Below are positions 13,657-24,144 of a stretch of DNA of 64,000 nucleotides, piece by piece. Made by a program: the position numbers and the translations under genes. The first letter of the stretch is position 1. Every line of letters starts with the position of its first letter. The notes beneath the pieces are model-generated. The model had not been told where the DNA came from and made no database searches. It was given only the letters and a program-made list of their open reading frames with translations. The DNA is from Chelonoidis abingdonii. Taxonomy: Eukaryota > Chordata > Testudines > Testudinidae. The stretch spans positions 63,512,600 through 63,576,599 of the forward strand of contig NC_133773.1 in NCBI RefSeq assembly GCF_003597395.2. Direction: 5' to 3'.

Positions 13657-13680
13657 GCCCTTTATATCGATATAAAGGGC
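13657..13680. repeat. Perfect 24-bp palindrome near the Harbinger right end
   Basis: The 12 bases GCCCTTTATATC are followed directly by their reverse complement, GATATAAAGGGC. It lies about 80 bp inside the right terminus and may be a subterminal protein-binding site or a hairpin typical of these elements. Confidence 0.9.
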
Positions 13681-13762
13681 CTCGTTGTCTGGACGGGTAC
13701 AGTGTTAAATCCATTTAACGCTGCTAAAATTGGTTTAAACGCGTAGTGTAGACCAGGCCTTA

Positions 13763-14760
13763 ATTTGGTGACTATTTGGTAAAGAAATTTGTCTTCTATC
13801 ACATCCAGGAATATCTGGGCCCCACCATTATTTCTAGCTCTAGTCCTCCAATCTACATCTGGGAAATTAAAATCTCCCATAATCACACATTTCACAGTAG
13901 TATTTATTTCATTAAAAATATTATCTAGATCTCTAGTCATATCCAAATCAGATCCTGTCAGACTCCAAGCACTATTCCAAGCCTCTGTTACCTTTCTTCC
14001 CCAAAGTGATTTTGACCCAAACAAACAGGTTCCCTTTTTTCCAGTCCATTACTTCTACAGTCTACCTTGTCATTACTATGCAATGCTATTCTACCACCTT
14101 TATCTTCATTTCTGTCTTTCCTGACCAGCATGTACACTTCAATACCTGTAATTCCAGTCATGACTTCTATTCTACCATGTTCCCTTTATCCTTATAATAT
14201 CTGATTTCAGTTCCTGTGCCAGAAATTCTAGTTCCTCCATTTTGTTATCCAGGCTCCTGGCATTGGTGTACAGACATCGTTGTTGTTTCTACTTGGCTTA
14301 ACCCAGATTCCTTGCCTGATTAGGTACATTCATTTCACTGCCAGCATTGCCTGCCAGACTGTTACTGTCATTGGTACTGGCAGTATCTTCCTTTCATTAT
14401 CCATTCTCCTATCCTCTGTAGTTCCTTTCTCCTTTGCTGTATCCTCTTACTTGATTTTCTTCCTGCTCTGTATCAGAATTGGTTGTGGAGATTACATGAG
14501 CATCTCCCAATCATCTCCCCTGAATTTCTAGTTTAAAAGCTCAAATCGGTTGGGCCAACCTCCATCCCCGAAGTTTATTTACCTTTCTACTCAGGTGGAG
14601 CCCATCCATGAGAACAGTCCTCTATCACTGTATGCATCCCAGTGGTCAAACATCCCAAAGCCCTCCTTAGAGCATCACTGCCTGGGCCACCTGCTGATTA
14701 TCATAACCTTGTCTCATTCCTCCTTTAGGGACAGATAGAATCCTGCTGAAGATCACTTGA
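13763..14760 (-). mobile_element. CR1/L2-type LINE, fragment upstream of the Harbinger insertion
   Basis: On the minus strand the order is: an ORF1-like end with DGLHLSRKVNKLRGW near 14570-14620, then the start of the endonuclease domain with TNARSLDNKMEELEF near 14200-14270, then VIMGDFNFPDVDWRTRA near 13835-13890, and DVIEDKFLYQIVTK at the Harbinger junction. These are apurinic-endonuclease motifs of CR1/L2-group ORF2. Stops and frameshifts occur in the 5' part, so it is a dead copy. The 5' limit is approximate. The rest of the element continues at 8358 and below. Confidence 0.78.
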
Positions 14761-15218
14761 ACCCCTATATTATTATTTGTATTTTTTCTACTTACTGCAC
14801 TCTGCCAGTAAAATTCATTTTTAGTATAAATGGAATGGAGGCAAAAGTTGTTAAACTGGGTTTAAATACTATTGGGTTGCATGAGCAGAAGGATCATGAA
14901 TTCTGATCTCAGAGGAGGCTGTATTATGAGCAGAAATAATGATCTTAACCAAACAGATGACGATCCTCCGCGTCAAATACTTTTCTGAAGAAGTTGGTAG
15001 TGGACAGTTTGGAGGGATTGCTGAATGCAACAAAAATAAGTCTACTCACAGGGCTACAAGCTGGGAACTTGCTGCTTTATTTAATTGCATGCCAACAATT
15101 AAACAGAAGGAACAGGAGGGAGAGGAGCATAGCTTCAGTCCATAATACTCGTAACACAGTTAACCCATTAAGGGCCACTTTATTACAAGCAGTGTAGCTA
15201 GGCTTAGAAGGATTAGAT
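14761..15218. other. No recognisable gene or repeat
   Basis: Nothing identified. Confidence 0.45.
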
Positions 15219-15528
15219 CAAGGGTCGGCAACCTTTCGGAAGTGGTGTGCCGAGTCTTCATTTATTCACTCTAATTTAAGGTTTCGCATGCCAGTAATAC
15301 ATCTTAACGTTTTTAGAAGGTCTCTTTCTATACATCTATAATATAGAACTAAACTATTGTTGTATGTAAAGTAAATAAGGCTTTTAAAATGTTTAAGAAG
15401 CTTCATTTAAAGTTAAATTAAAATGCAGAGCCTCTGGACTGGTGGCCAGGACCCGGGCAGCGCGAGTGCCACTGAAAATCAGCTTGTGTGCCTCCTTCGG
15501 CACCCATGCCATAGGTTGCCTACCCTTG
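15219..15528. mobile_element. Non-autonomous hAT element (MITE), copy 1
   Basis: The termini CAAGGGTCGGCAACCT and AGGTTGCCTACCCTTG are inverted repeats. The flanking octamers are GATTAGAT (15211-15218) and TATTAGAT (15529-15536), seven of eight identical, as expected for hAT transposition. The 310-bp body has no coding capacity. A close relative lies at 25869-26177 in the same orientation, sharing CTTCATTTATTCACTCTAA and ATTGTTGTATGTAAAGTAA. Confidence 0.92.
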
Positions 15529-16016
15529 TATTAGATTATTGGTAAACATCAATAAACATCAATTTAACTCACAAACTGATGAAAAATATTGCCATTGATA
15601 ATAATGGAAATTTACAGATAGGAAAAGTAAACAAAAATGCTGGGCGAGAAGCTAGAGTGTGATTTAAGACTTTTGCTTTTGTATATTGCCATATGGTGTT
15701 TACAATTTGTATTTTAATGGTTATAAAGTATTAACTTTTTGAATCTCAATGCCCATCATTAAAAATTCTTTGGAACTCTCCTCATTGTCTCACAACCCCG
15801 CACATAACTTCCCACAATTGTGAAAATTTAAATAGATATAAACAGAAAAAATGCTTACAAATCAATATCTATTGAAATTATATAAAAAAAAAATTAACTC
15901 TGCCAAGCCTAAGGATAGTCAGACTTTCCTGCTCAAACTAGGAAGTAACAGTATTACATCTCACTTCAAATAACAACTTGTCATTTTCAGAAAGGAGCTG
16001 AGAATGTAAACATTCT
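15529..16016. other. No recognisable gene or repeat
   Basis: AT-rich sequence, nothing identified. Confidence 0.45.
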
Positions 16017-16113
16017 GGAGCTGATTCTGCTCTGGAGTGTAAAGTGACTGTTAAATGTAATGAACAGTCACTTTAAGGACCCTTTACACTCTCAGAGCAG
16101 TAGAAAGCAGCTT
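16017..16113. repeat. Foldback repeat
   Basis: The two halves are inverted copies: GGAGTGTAAAGTGACTGTT on the left and AACAGTCACTTTAAGG followed by CTTTACACTCTCAGAGCAG on the right, with outer GAGCTGATTCTGCTCT opposite AGAAAGCAGCTTC. The arms are about 40 bp. It abuts the truncated end of the minus-strand Harbinger relic. Probably a small palindromic MITE. Confidence 0.7.
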
Positions 16114-16119
16114 CAGGAT

Positions 16120-16880
16120 ATATCACCACAGTCTGGGAACCCCATTGCTGCAAATCCGTCAACTATGTACTGTACCTTGCAGAGTCACATGACTGCAAAG
16201 CCAGATACAATTAGCAGTCCTGCGTGCTTGCAGGACTAATGTCTGCTACAGTGGATCTCCCAACTCTAAAATGATTTTCCGCTGACCAATAGCAATCCAG
16301 TGTTGCAAATTTCCACAGTGCAATGGCCATTTGCTTCTGCATGGACAGTGCAGCTCTCATTCTGGTATCCTTGTGCTGAGGGATAGGATGACCTTGACAT
16401 GCAGAACCACGAATGTGGCCTTGCACAGTGGTGCTGGAACAATTTTTATAGTGGGGGCGCTGAAGGCTAAAGCCATGTATTTGGGTTATTACTACTTCAA
16501 GTAAGGGGTGTGGTAGCACCTCCAGCACTGCTAATTCCAACATCTATGGGCTTGCACATCCAAAGGTCTGCTCCATGTCCCAAGCCTACATTATAATGAG
16601 ATCCCACCACCAGTCAGTACTCGTTTCTCAGACCCAGAAGCAGCGCTCCACCATTTGCAGCTGCTCTGTGAATACCACCAACAACCTTGAATTGGCTCTT
16701 GCTATGTCCCCCAGGAAGCTGTCCTCTGAGAAATCTTCACGTTTCCCACTGATTTGGTTCTTCTTGCAGCTCTGCAAAAATAAGAGGATTTGCGTTCTGT
16801 GCTTGCAGTGCTCATGAGAATAGTGCCGAGCTGTGTAAGCTCTACGTTTCTGTCAGAGATGGAGAGCAACAAGGAGGGCT
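16120..16880 (-). pseudogene. HARBI1-like transposase relic
   Basis: Minus-strand reading gives, in order, SEDSFLGDIARANSR and FTEQLQMVERCFW near 16740-16625, then after an inserted MITE KDTRMRAALSMQKQMAIALW and FRVGRSTVADI near 16375-16235, and finally a VDGFAAMGFPDCG-like segment near 16165-16125. These follow the order of the Harbinger transposase N-terminal half. Stops and frame changes are present, and the catalytic C-terminal part is absent. Confidence 0.78.
16428..16540 (-). mobile_element. Small MITE with GTGCTGGAAC terminus inside the Harbinger relic
   Basis: It begins TGGTGCTGGAACAATTTT and, read from the other strand, resembles the element at 21933-22053 (which ends AAATTGTTCCAGCACC). 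It divides the transposase pseudogene between the WWD-type and RMRAAL segments, so it is younger than the Harbinger copy. The right end is eroded. Confidence 0.65.
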
Positions 16881-17373
16881 GCATATAGGGTTTAATTTGT
16901 GCCAGGGCTTGCCAGCACTGAGCCCTGGCACCTCTGGGCTTGCTGCATCACTTATGAAAGTAAAAAAAAATTGCTTGAGCCCCAGCATCTCTCTTGTTAA
17001 AATTAAGCACCAGTTATGCGGGTTTGTGGGATTTTGTTTAAAAAGCACATAAATTATGAGATACAGATGACATTAAGGCATGAAGACAGTTGCAGGGTGG
17101 GAAGTTGACCCTTTGCTCCCAGTCACCCCTGCATGACTCGTTTCTGCTCCACATGCATTGCCAAAACTCCCCAAAAAAGGGAGTGTGCTAGATTGTGACA
17201 GGTTGCACACTGAGACTACTGCCCTGTGCAGCGACACAAGCACTCCTGGTGCGTATGAGCAGCACCTGACATAAGGCGCCAAGTGTGCCATGCGCAAGTG
17301 ATATACTAACTGCAGTGCTTTTATGCCAACACAACTTGCATTGGCAAGAATTTGCAGTGTAGACATAGCCTTA

Positions 17374-18811
17374 CTGTAGGCCAGGGTTAAGTGTAAGTCA
17401 GAAGCATGCACTCTGTTCTTTAGTCGATTAAAAAACATTTTTGCCAACAACAGATATTTTCCTGTTAAGTGAAAGGCACAAGTAGTAAGGATTTAGGCTC
17501 AGATTCAGCAAAGCACTCAAATTTGTGGATAAGTACTTTGTGACTTGAGGCCTCAGCAGGGCTCTACCTTCATCCTGTGATCAGATAAGGCTCCATTATT
17601 TTGGTAAAAGGACCTCTCAGTGTGCAAGAAACACACTTTTCTTACAGTATTACAAGCTGGGAACATGCTCCTTGTTCAACTATATGCAGAGTAGGGGGAA
17701 AAAACTGACTAAAGGAAAGTACAGGAGGGGTGAAGCATCGCTCCAAGCAATAATACTGAGTAACCCATCTAACCCCTTGATGACAACTTTACTACAGTTA
17801 AAGTGATTTAATTTTAATATTACATCTTTGAAAGCTTTGCAGAATTCTTCCCATCTTACAGCTTGTATCACAGACTCTGAATACTTGGATCAAATGCCAT
17901 CACTTATCCACAATAAATAATTTCTGCTTAGCTTTCTCATTGCTCTTGTATTTGGCATGGAGAACTACCACACTTCTGGCACCGCAGAAGTCCTATGGGC
18001 AGTGTGTGTGGGGGGGAACAACAGTGAAACAAAAACAGCTTGAAGTGAGATGCAGATAATTATTTGCTGAGTCAAGCTCACAACAGTGGGAGACAACAGC
18101 TTTAACAACAAAGGTCCTTCCAGACTGGAGCACCCTTCAGTTATTTTTGTTTCACCCAACGTCGTGTCACTTGCCTACTTAGATGAGAAATGCAAATCAA
18201 GTTTCATTTCAACCAGCTGTGTTCACAGTTTTACACATTTGTCAAATCAAATAAATTACTGGAGGCAGAAAAACTAAAACAGCGAACGCATTCAAATAAA
18301 AGTATCTACAATACAGCTGGGGTGGTCCAAAGACAATACATTTTCACGAGGTAAATATGGACAAAGCTGAACAATGCTTTTCCCCCTGCTATTTCCCTCT
18401 TTTTCAAAGATTACTTTAACAACTGAGTTAATATATAGCCTTGCCATGCTACTGAAGACTCTGTGGAAGAGAAACACATGAAGCAACAGCAGCTGAGTGA
18501 TGATAACACAGGATTGTCACATCTACCGTTTCATGCCACAGAAACAAAATTGCTCATTTAAAGCAATATGGCAAACCATTACTCAGGACTCCCTCACAGC
18601 TCTTTTTTGCCATTACTTATTTCATATATACTCTTTAGTATTTTTTCCACAAAGCAGCCTTAGATGAACTCTGTTCCCTCTGAATCTCCTCACTTCTAGC
18701 TGATGACCTCCTTTTTCTTGTTAGTAGAGGGAAGTTTTAATGTACGTATGTGGGGGGGGGAAGCCCGACAAGTTAACAAACTGGTTAAAGTTCTCTTTTT
18801 TAGACCCTAGT
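17374..18811. other. No recognisable gene
   Basis: Unassigned. The 17490-17560 stretch (TCAGATTCAGCAAAGCACTCA) resembles one arm of a palindromic repeat common in reptiles, but no second arm is clear. Confidence 0.4.
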
Positions 18812-18888
18812 TCAGAGCATTTAAGCCTGTGCTTCAGTCTCATTCACTTGCATGGGACATAAACATGCACCTAAGTGCTCTGCTGAAT
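18812..18888. repeat. Foldback repeat
   Basis: TTCAGAGCATTTAAGCCTGTG on the left is the imperfect reverse complement of CACCTAAGTGCTCTGCTGAA on the right, around a short centre. It is a decayed palindromic repeat, with no coding content. Confidence 0.6.
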
Positions 18889-19077
18889 ATGGGAGGATGG
18901 GATGTCTAATGAGAATTCAGATGTTTCATAGACTCACTCACCCTTAAGGAAAAAAATCTGTTTGTGGGTTCTTTTGTTGACTTCTTCTCCATGGTACTGT
19001 TGCTTTAATGTATGTAACCTGATCATTATGGTCGTTGGACACCAGTACCTCTATGGGTCCCTTCTGTCAAGGGAAAC

Positions 19078-20451
19078 CACTCACTCACTCACTCATGCCC
19101 GTCACCCCAATCGGGGTATGGGCCGCCAACCACAGATCTCCAGAGTCCTCTATCCTGGGCCATTCGCTCTAGCTGGTTCCAGGTATAGCCCATTTTTTTG
19201 CTATCAGCCTGAAGGTTGCGTCGCCAGGTGTTTCTTGGACGGCCTCTTTTCCGCTTGCCTTGGGGGTTCCACCGCAGTGCCTGTCTGGTGATGTTAGTTG
19301 GCTGCTTGCGTAGTGTATGTCCTATCCAACCCCACCTTCTCCTTCTGATTTCTTCCTCTGCTGGGAGTTGACGGGTCCTCTCCAAGAGGTGGATGTTACT
19401 GATGGTGTCTGGCCAGCGGATCTGGAGAATCCTTCTAAGGCAGCTATTAATGAAGGTCTGGATCTTCCTGGTGGTTGTTTTGGTTGTCCTCCAGGTTTCA
19501 GCTCCATACAGTAGGACTGATTTCACATTGGAGTTGAACAGTCGAATTTTTATTGCCAAAGACAGCTCTCTGGAGCTCCAGATGTTCTTGAGCTGTAAGA
19601 AGGCTGCTCTTGCCTTACCAATCCTTACTTTGATGTCTGCGTCTGTGCCACCCTGCTGGTCGATGATGCTACCTAGGTAGGTGAAGGACTGCACTTCTTC
19701 CAAGGGGCTTCCATTCAGTGTGACTGGGTCGTTGCTGATGGAATTAATCCTAAGGATCTTGGTCTTGTCCTTGTGAATGTTGAGGCCAACCTGTGATGAC
19801 GTGGCTGCCACAGTGTTGGTCTTCTCTTGCATCTGCTCTTTACTGTGCGAAAGGAGTGCAAGATCGTCAGCAAAGTCCAGGTCATCAAGCTGGGTCCACA
19901 ACGTCCACTGGATTCCATTCCTACGCTCGTAAGTGGATGTCTTCATAATCCAATCGATGACGAGGAGAAAGAGAAGTGGTGACAACAAGCATCCTTGTCT
20001 GACTCCAGTTCGCACCTGGAAGCTGTTAGTGAGCTGCCCTCCATCTATCACTCTACAGTGTATACCATCATATGAGTTCTTGATCAGGTTGACCACCTTT
20101 GCTGGAATGCTGTAGTGCCGAAGGAGCTTCCAGAGGGTCTCTCGATCCACGCTATCGAACGCTTTCTCATAGTCAACAAAGTTGATGTACAACGAGGAGT
20201 TCCACTCCACAGAGTGCTCGACTATGATGCGAAGCGTTGCTATCTGGTCCATGCATGATCTGTTCAGCCGGAAACCTGCCTGCCGGACCCACCAGAGAGG
20301 TCCTTTGGGGCCATCTGCCTGTCCCAAGTCAGGATAAAGGAGGAGGGTTGGGCGTGGGGCTAGCAACTCCACCCCGTAAAAAATCAACCTGCTACAAAAA
20401 CGCCAACAACAGAGACTTTTACCCTGGAAAAAGAAGGGTCTTCAACTTGAA
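19078..20451 (-). mobile_element. 5'-truncated RTE-type LINE with 12-bp target duplication
   Basis: The 12 bases GTCAAGGGAAAC occur exactly at 19066-19077 and again at 20452-20463, bracketing the insert. On the minus strand the element ends with a (TGAG)n tail at about 19078-19096, the kind of short tandem 3' tail used by RTE LINEs. The endonuclease half is absent. The body carries a single open reverse-transcriptase frame. The perfect duplication and open frame suggest a fairly recent insertion. Confidence 0.92.
19089..20387 (-). CDS. RTE-type reverse transcriptase, partial but open (432 aa)
   Basis: Reverse transcriptase of an RTE-clade retrotransposon, which would copy its RNA at a nicked target. 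Visible motifs are [13 protein letters not shown] at residues 37-49, the palm motif [10 protein letters not shown] (D72), [10 protein letters not shown] at 128-137, [10 protein letters not shown] at 172-181 with the two catalytic aspartates, and the C-terminal [13 protein letters not shown] shared by RTE proteins. The N-terminal endonuclease is missing. The first 36 residues, before AGFR, do not look like the usual RTE region, so the start at 20387 is merely the first ATG in the open frame. No stop or frameshift interrupts it. Without a promoter or endonuclease it is probably inert. Confidence 0.8.
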   Translation of the reverse strand: MIFYGVELLAPRPTLLLYPDLGQADGPKGPLWWVRQAGFRLNRSCMDQIATLRIIVEHSVEWNSSLYINFVDYEKAFDSVDRETLWKLLRHYSIPAKVVNLIKNSYDGIHCRVIDGGQLTNSFQVRTGVRQGCLLSPLLFLLVIDWIMKTSTYERRNGIQWTLWTQLDDLDFADDLALLSHSKEQMQEKTNTVAATSSQVGLNIHKDKTKILRINSISNDPVTLNGSPLEEVQSFTYLGSIIDQQGGTDADIKVRIGKARAAFLQLKNIWSSRELSLAIKIRLFNSNVKSVLLYGAETWRTTKTTTRKIQTFINSCLRRILQIRWPDTISNIHLLERTRQLPAEEEIRRRRWGWIGHTLRKQPTNITRQALRWNPQGKRKRGRPRNTWRRNLQADSKKMGYTWNQLERMAQDRGLWRSVVGGPYPDWGDGHE

Positions 20452-20463
20452 GTCAAGGGAAAC

Positions 20464-21850
20464 AGCTATCGAATAATTTCCTCCATATAGCCAGCACAAC
20501 CACAGGTTGGTATTTCTAAAGCTACCTTAGGGATTTGGATGGCTATCTAAATCCATTACATGTCTTTAAAAATCCTACCCAGAATGATTATTTTAATCAG
20601 ACAGCTTTTTTCCTTACCCTGCCAGAATCATTCTTGCTTAAACATACTTATTGCAAGCAAATGAGAAATATTTCAGACTCCGTTTACAATATAGTATGTT
20701 TGAAATCCCATCTATTACAGTGTAAAATGGTGTTGAGTGCCTAAGGATGTTACCTCTTATCTTTGCAAAACTCCCTTTCAGAACTTAGTGGTCAGCAGGA
20801 GCCATGGAGAAGGAGCTTCCACTTTAAAATCCTAATTTCCATTGAGGCACACAGCACTCACGGTGTCTGAAATATTGGGACTCACAGACAAAAGGCCATG
20901 AGAAACGGTAAGGAGCCAGGTGGAGATTCTGACTCTAGTCCCTTTCTCTTATGTGATTGGTATAAACATGGTATTCCATGTTCCTGGAAGAGGATGAGTG
21001 AATGAAAAACAGGAAAAAGGATTGAGGCCAGACAATAAATGAGGAACAAAACCAGAGAAGAGTGAGTGAAGTGAACGAGGAAATATGTGAAAGATGTGTG
21101 GTAGAGTAGGAGGAAGGGACTATGTTCGTAAATATTAGACTTGTGCTCTGGTAGACAGTTATTCTTTATACAGCATCAGTAGATGGAAATCATCCACAGC
21201 CATCCTGGACTTCACTGGAACAGGAACTTGAACTGGAGGCCTTGTCTGAGACTTCTCAAATGCTTTCTTGTGACCAAACGTAAGGTTTCTTTCAAAGGCC
21301 AAAGACTTGTTTAATTATCCTTTCATCTCTAAACTCAAGGTCCAAGTAAACTGCTCGTCTTAGTAATTGCCAGGCTTTAAAATTCACTTCAGGAAGATTA
21401 AAAACAGGTCAATAAATCCAAGTCTTTCCTCAGCCAGTGTGTTCTAACATCTGCATGCTCATGTTTAACCGCAGGTGTATAATAGTTCACTTGAGGTTGC
21501 TATTAGCAAGTCCCATTCATCCTTTGTTATTATTGCCAACTGTTCATTAATTGAAAAAGCATTGAAAAACAACACTTGATGGTACAAAACTTTACATTTT
21601 AAGGGCTCATCCCATCTGTTTGCATTAGGAGACCTCAGATGGCCTTAGTCAATAATTCAGCTCTTCAGAGCCCTCTCTGCCAACATATCCTGACAGAGCT
21701 GTAAGAGAAACCATTAGAGAAAAGAATTTCATGCTACTGGTCCTTTTTGTTTTATGACCATTTTAAAGACATATTTTTAGGTCACACAAAAATACCAAGT
21801 TGCAGTTTTTGCAGTACAGAATTTTCTTTGCTTCTGAGCACTTGTGATTA
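20464..21850. other. No recognisable gene
   Basis: Unassigned sequence. Nothing coding or repetitive recognised. Confidence 0.45.
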
Positions 21851-21932
21851 AGGCTACATCTATACTTGCAAGCATGTACGGATAGCTGTCCATATACTGT
21901 TAGCACATATAGCCATGCAGAGTACGTAGCTA

Positions 21933-22053
21933 GGAGCTGGAACTAGAGGTGTGGCAGCACCCAATGGCTTAAAGTGGTTTCCATTATATACAGAGTTTAC
22001 AATTTGGTTCAATGGCTCTCAGCACCTCCACTATACAAATTGTTCCAGCACCT
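21933..22053 (+). mobile_element. Small MITE, second copy of the GTGCTGGAAC family
   Basis: It runs from GGAGCTGGAACTAGAGGTG to AAATTGTTCCAGCACCT, with inverted ends (GCTGGAAC and GTTCCAGC). It is related to 16428-16540 and is inserted about 80 bp inside the Harbinger left end. Confidence 0.75.
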
Positions 22054-22339
22054 CTGGCAGAGTATCCACATATACAGTGCTGGGCAGGGGCACATGCTGT
22101 GTACATGCATGTACCAGCATCCACACTGTCTACTGTTGGTATGCAACGTTAGTGCTACCTTTTCAGGGGTGGTATCCCAAAGTTCTGTGCATCACAGGAG
22201 ACACTCCACAAACTGACTTGTGGTGTGTTGCTGGAACAGTCTGCTGCCTTCATACATTTGACAACAACAGCTCCCACTCACCTCTCCATCCTGCCAGAAC
22301 ACATGGACAAAGTCCTGGATTATGTAGTTCTGCTCCTGC

Positions 22340-22853
22340 TATTTGTTGCAGGAAAGAAAAAAAAATTCATGAGGTGCACTACTTGATCGCTAAATACATG
22401 ATGGAATTGGGCCAGAAATTTGATATGCTGAAGACGGCCAATTGAGATGCTGAGTGACAATCCATTGTGGTCCCATGGAAAAGGTCAGTACACTGGTATT
22501 GCAAATGGTATGCTCATGGGTGAATTGCTGCACATGGTGTGCAGGGATCACATTGTTTTGGAAACCTGGGGTGACAACCAGTGGCTTCAGAACCTCCAAA
22601 TGAGGAAGTAGATCTTCATGGAGCTGGGCACCAACTCTTCAGTGCCAGACAACTTGTTTTCAGAAACTTACACTGGTGCAGAAGTGCGTGGCTATTACTC
22701 TTTGAAAGCTGGCAACACCTGACAGCTAATGGTCAATTGCAAACCTGTTCAGGGTTGTGGAGGTGGTTGTACAGGTTTGCCAGCCAAATCGATGGTGTCA
22801 TCTACCCATGGGTGGTTGCCATAACTCAGATATCAGAAATTATTGGACCGCAG
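22340..22853 (+). pseudogene. HARBI1-like transposase relic, N-terminal part
   Basis: Plus-strand fragments include WGDNQWLQNLQMRK near 22570-22610, followed by FMELG, in the position of the WDDxQWxxNFRMRK-FMEL segment of Harbinger transposases, then a degraded stretch up to the LTR. Stops interrupt every frame, and codons for ten or more residues appear to be missing downstream. Confidence 0.65.
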
Positions 22854-24144
22854 TGTGATGGGTTTGGTCACAGAGATCCCCTTGGGACTGTCACCTGACG
22901 TGCTGAATTTACCTCTGAGCCCATTTTCCCTGCCAGCTTGGGACTCCAGAACCCTGTCTTGTTGAGCCAGACATGCTAGCCTACTATAACACAGACCCAG
23001 GTGTGGTTCATGCCCCCAAAGCTGCAGACTTTAACCAAAAACTGTTCAGGTTACCTACCTCCAGCTCCCAATGGGATCCAAACCCCAAATAAATCCATTT
23101 TACTCTGTATAAAGCTTATACAGAATGAATTCATAAATTGTCCTCCCTCTATAACATGGATAGAGAGATATGCACAGCTGTTTGCTCCCCCAGGTATTAA
23201 TCACCTACTCTGGGATCATGAATAAACAAAAGTGATTTTAAGCATAAAAAGTCGGATTTAAATGGTTTCAAGTAATAACAGACAGAATAAAGTAAGTCAC
23301 CAAGCAAAATAAAGCAAAGAGACAAGTAGCTCAGTGGTTTGAACATTGGCCTGCTAAACCCAGAGTTGTGAGCTCAGTCCTTGAGGGGGCCATTTGGGGA
23401 TTGGTCCTGCTTTTAGCAGGGGGTTGGACTAGATGGTCTACTGAGGTCTCTTGCAACCCTAATAATTTATGATTCTATGAAGTCTAAGCCTAATACAATA
23501 AGAAACTGTTTACAGGTAAATCTCACCCTGAAATGTTCCAATAAGTTTCTTTCACAGACCAGACACCTTCCTAGTCTGGGCCCAATCCTGTCCCCTAGTA
23601 CAGTCCTCACTAGTTCCAGCAGACATCTTAGGTGGAAAGCAGGGGTTCTCTCATGACTGGGACCTCCCATTGTTTTCTTCCACCCTCTTTTATAGCTTTT
23701 CCCAAGGCGGGAACCCTTTGTCTCTCTGGATACCCACCCCTCCTTCTAAATGGAAAAGCAGATGTATTCTAGTATCCTATGATATGGTCACATGTCCTGT
23801 GAGACCTCATTCTTCCAGGGCCGGCCCACACATACCCAGGGAGGTTTGCAAGTAAACAGAGCCATTTACAAATAATTGTCCTAGTCAATGGGAGCCATCA
23901 AGTTTCCAAATGACCATTAATGTCCTACACTTTGCATAATTACAATAGGACCTCAGAGTTATACTTCATATTTCTATCTTCAGATACAAGAATGATACAA
24001 ACATACAAATAGAATGAACACACTCAGTAGATAAGCTTTGTAATGATACCTTACAAGAGACTTTTTGCATAAAGCATATTTCAGTTGCATTATATTCACA
24101 CTCATAAGCATATTTCCATAAAACATATGGAGTGCAACATCACA
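22854..24144 (-). mobile_element. Solo LTR (endogenous retroelement)
   Basis: The element is bounded by TGTGATG and CATCACA, so it has TG...CA ends, and the flanking pentamers are CGCAG (22849-22853) and CACAG (24145-24149). These fit a 5-bp duplication with one CpG transition. On the minus strand a TATAAAAG box lies at about 23689-23697, with CCGCCTTGGG just upstream, consistent with a promoter. No coding sequence is present, so it is a recombined solo LTR or an LTR-like element. It interrupts the Harbinger relic and is itself interrupted by a SINE. Confidence 0.75.
23325..23480 (+). mobile_element. tRNA-derived SINE with CR1-like tail
   Basis: It has an A-box-like TAGCTCAGTGGTTTGAACAT, a B-box-like GTTGTGAGCTCAGTCC, and a 3' part TTGGACTAGATGGTC ending ATGATTCTATGA, which is the CR1 3' signature. 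This layout is that of the turtle Cry-type tRNA SINEs. A possible AAGT duplication occurs on both sides. It lies within the solo LTR. Confidence 0.85.

Larger units (their letters stand above)
8359..13759 (+). mobile_element. Complete PIF/Harbinger DNA transposon, 5.4 kb
   Basis: The termini are GGGTACGTCTACACTA on the left and TAGTGTAGACCAGGCC on the right, inverted with respect to each other, flanked by TTA at 8356-8358 and 13760-13762. Inside, a HARBI1-like transposase pseudogene runs on the plus strand from 8729, and the other end has features of the companion Myb/SANT-like gene on the minus strand. This two-gene layout is the established one for autonomous Harbinger elements. The element is much richer in CpG than its surroundings (five or six CpG per 60 bases near 13441-13560), which suggests youth, yet the coding region is full of small frameshifts. 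It sits inside a minus-strand LINE. Confidence 0.9.
16114..17370 (-). mobile_element. Decayed Harbinger element, 3'-truncated
   Basis: On the minus strand the element starts at 17370 with a GGCTATGTCTACACTGCAA terminus next to TTA at 17371-17373 and reads into a transposase pseudogene. It ends abruptly at about 16114 beside a foldback repeat, so the C-terminal half and the second terminus are missing. CpG content is low, in contrast with the copy at 8359, so it is much older. Confidence 0.75.

Noticed and set aside
8359..13759. CpG island of a host gene
   Set aside because: The CpG-rich block coincides exactly with the transposon boundaries.
23325..23480. tRNA gene candidate
   Set aside because: The tRNA-like head is joined to a CR1-type tail ending ATTCTATGA, which defines a SINE.
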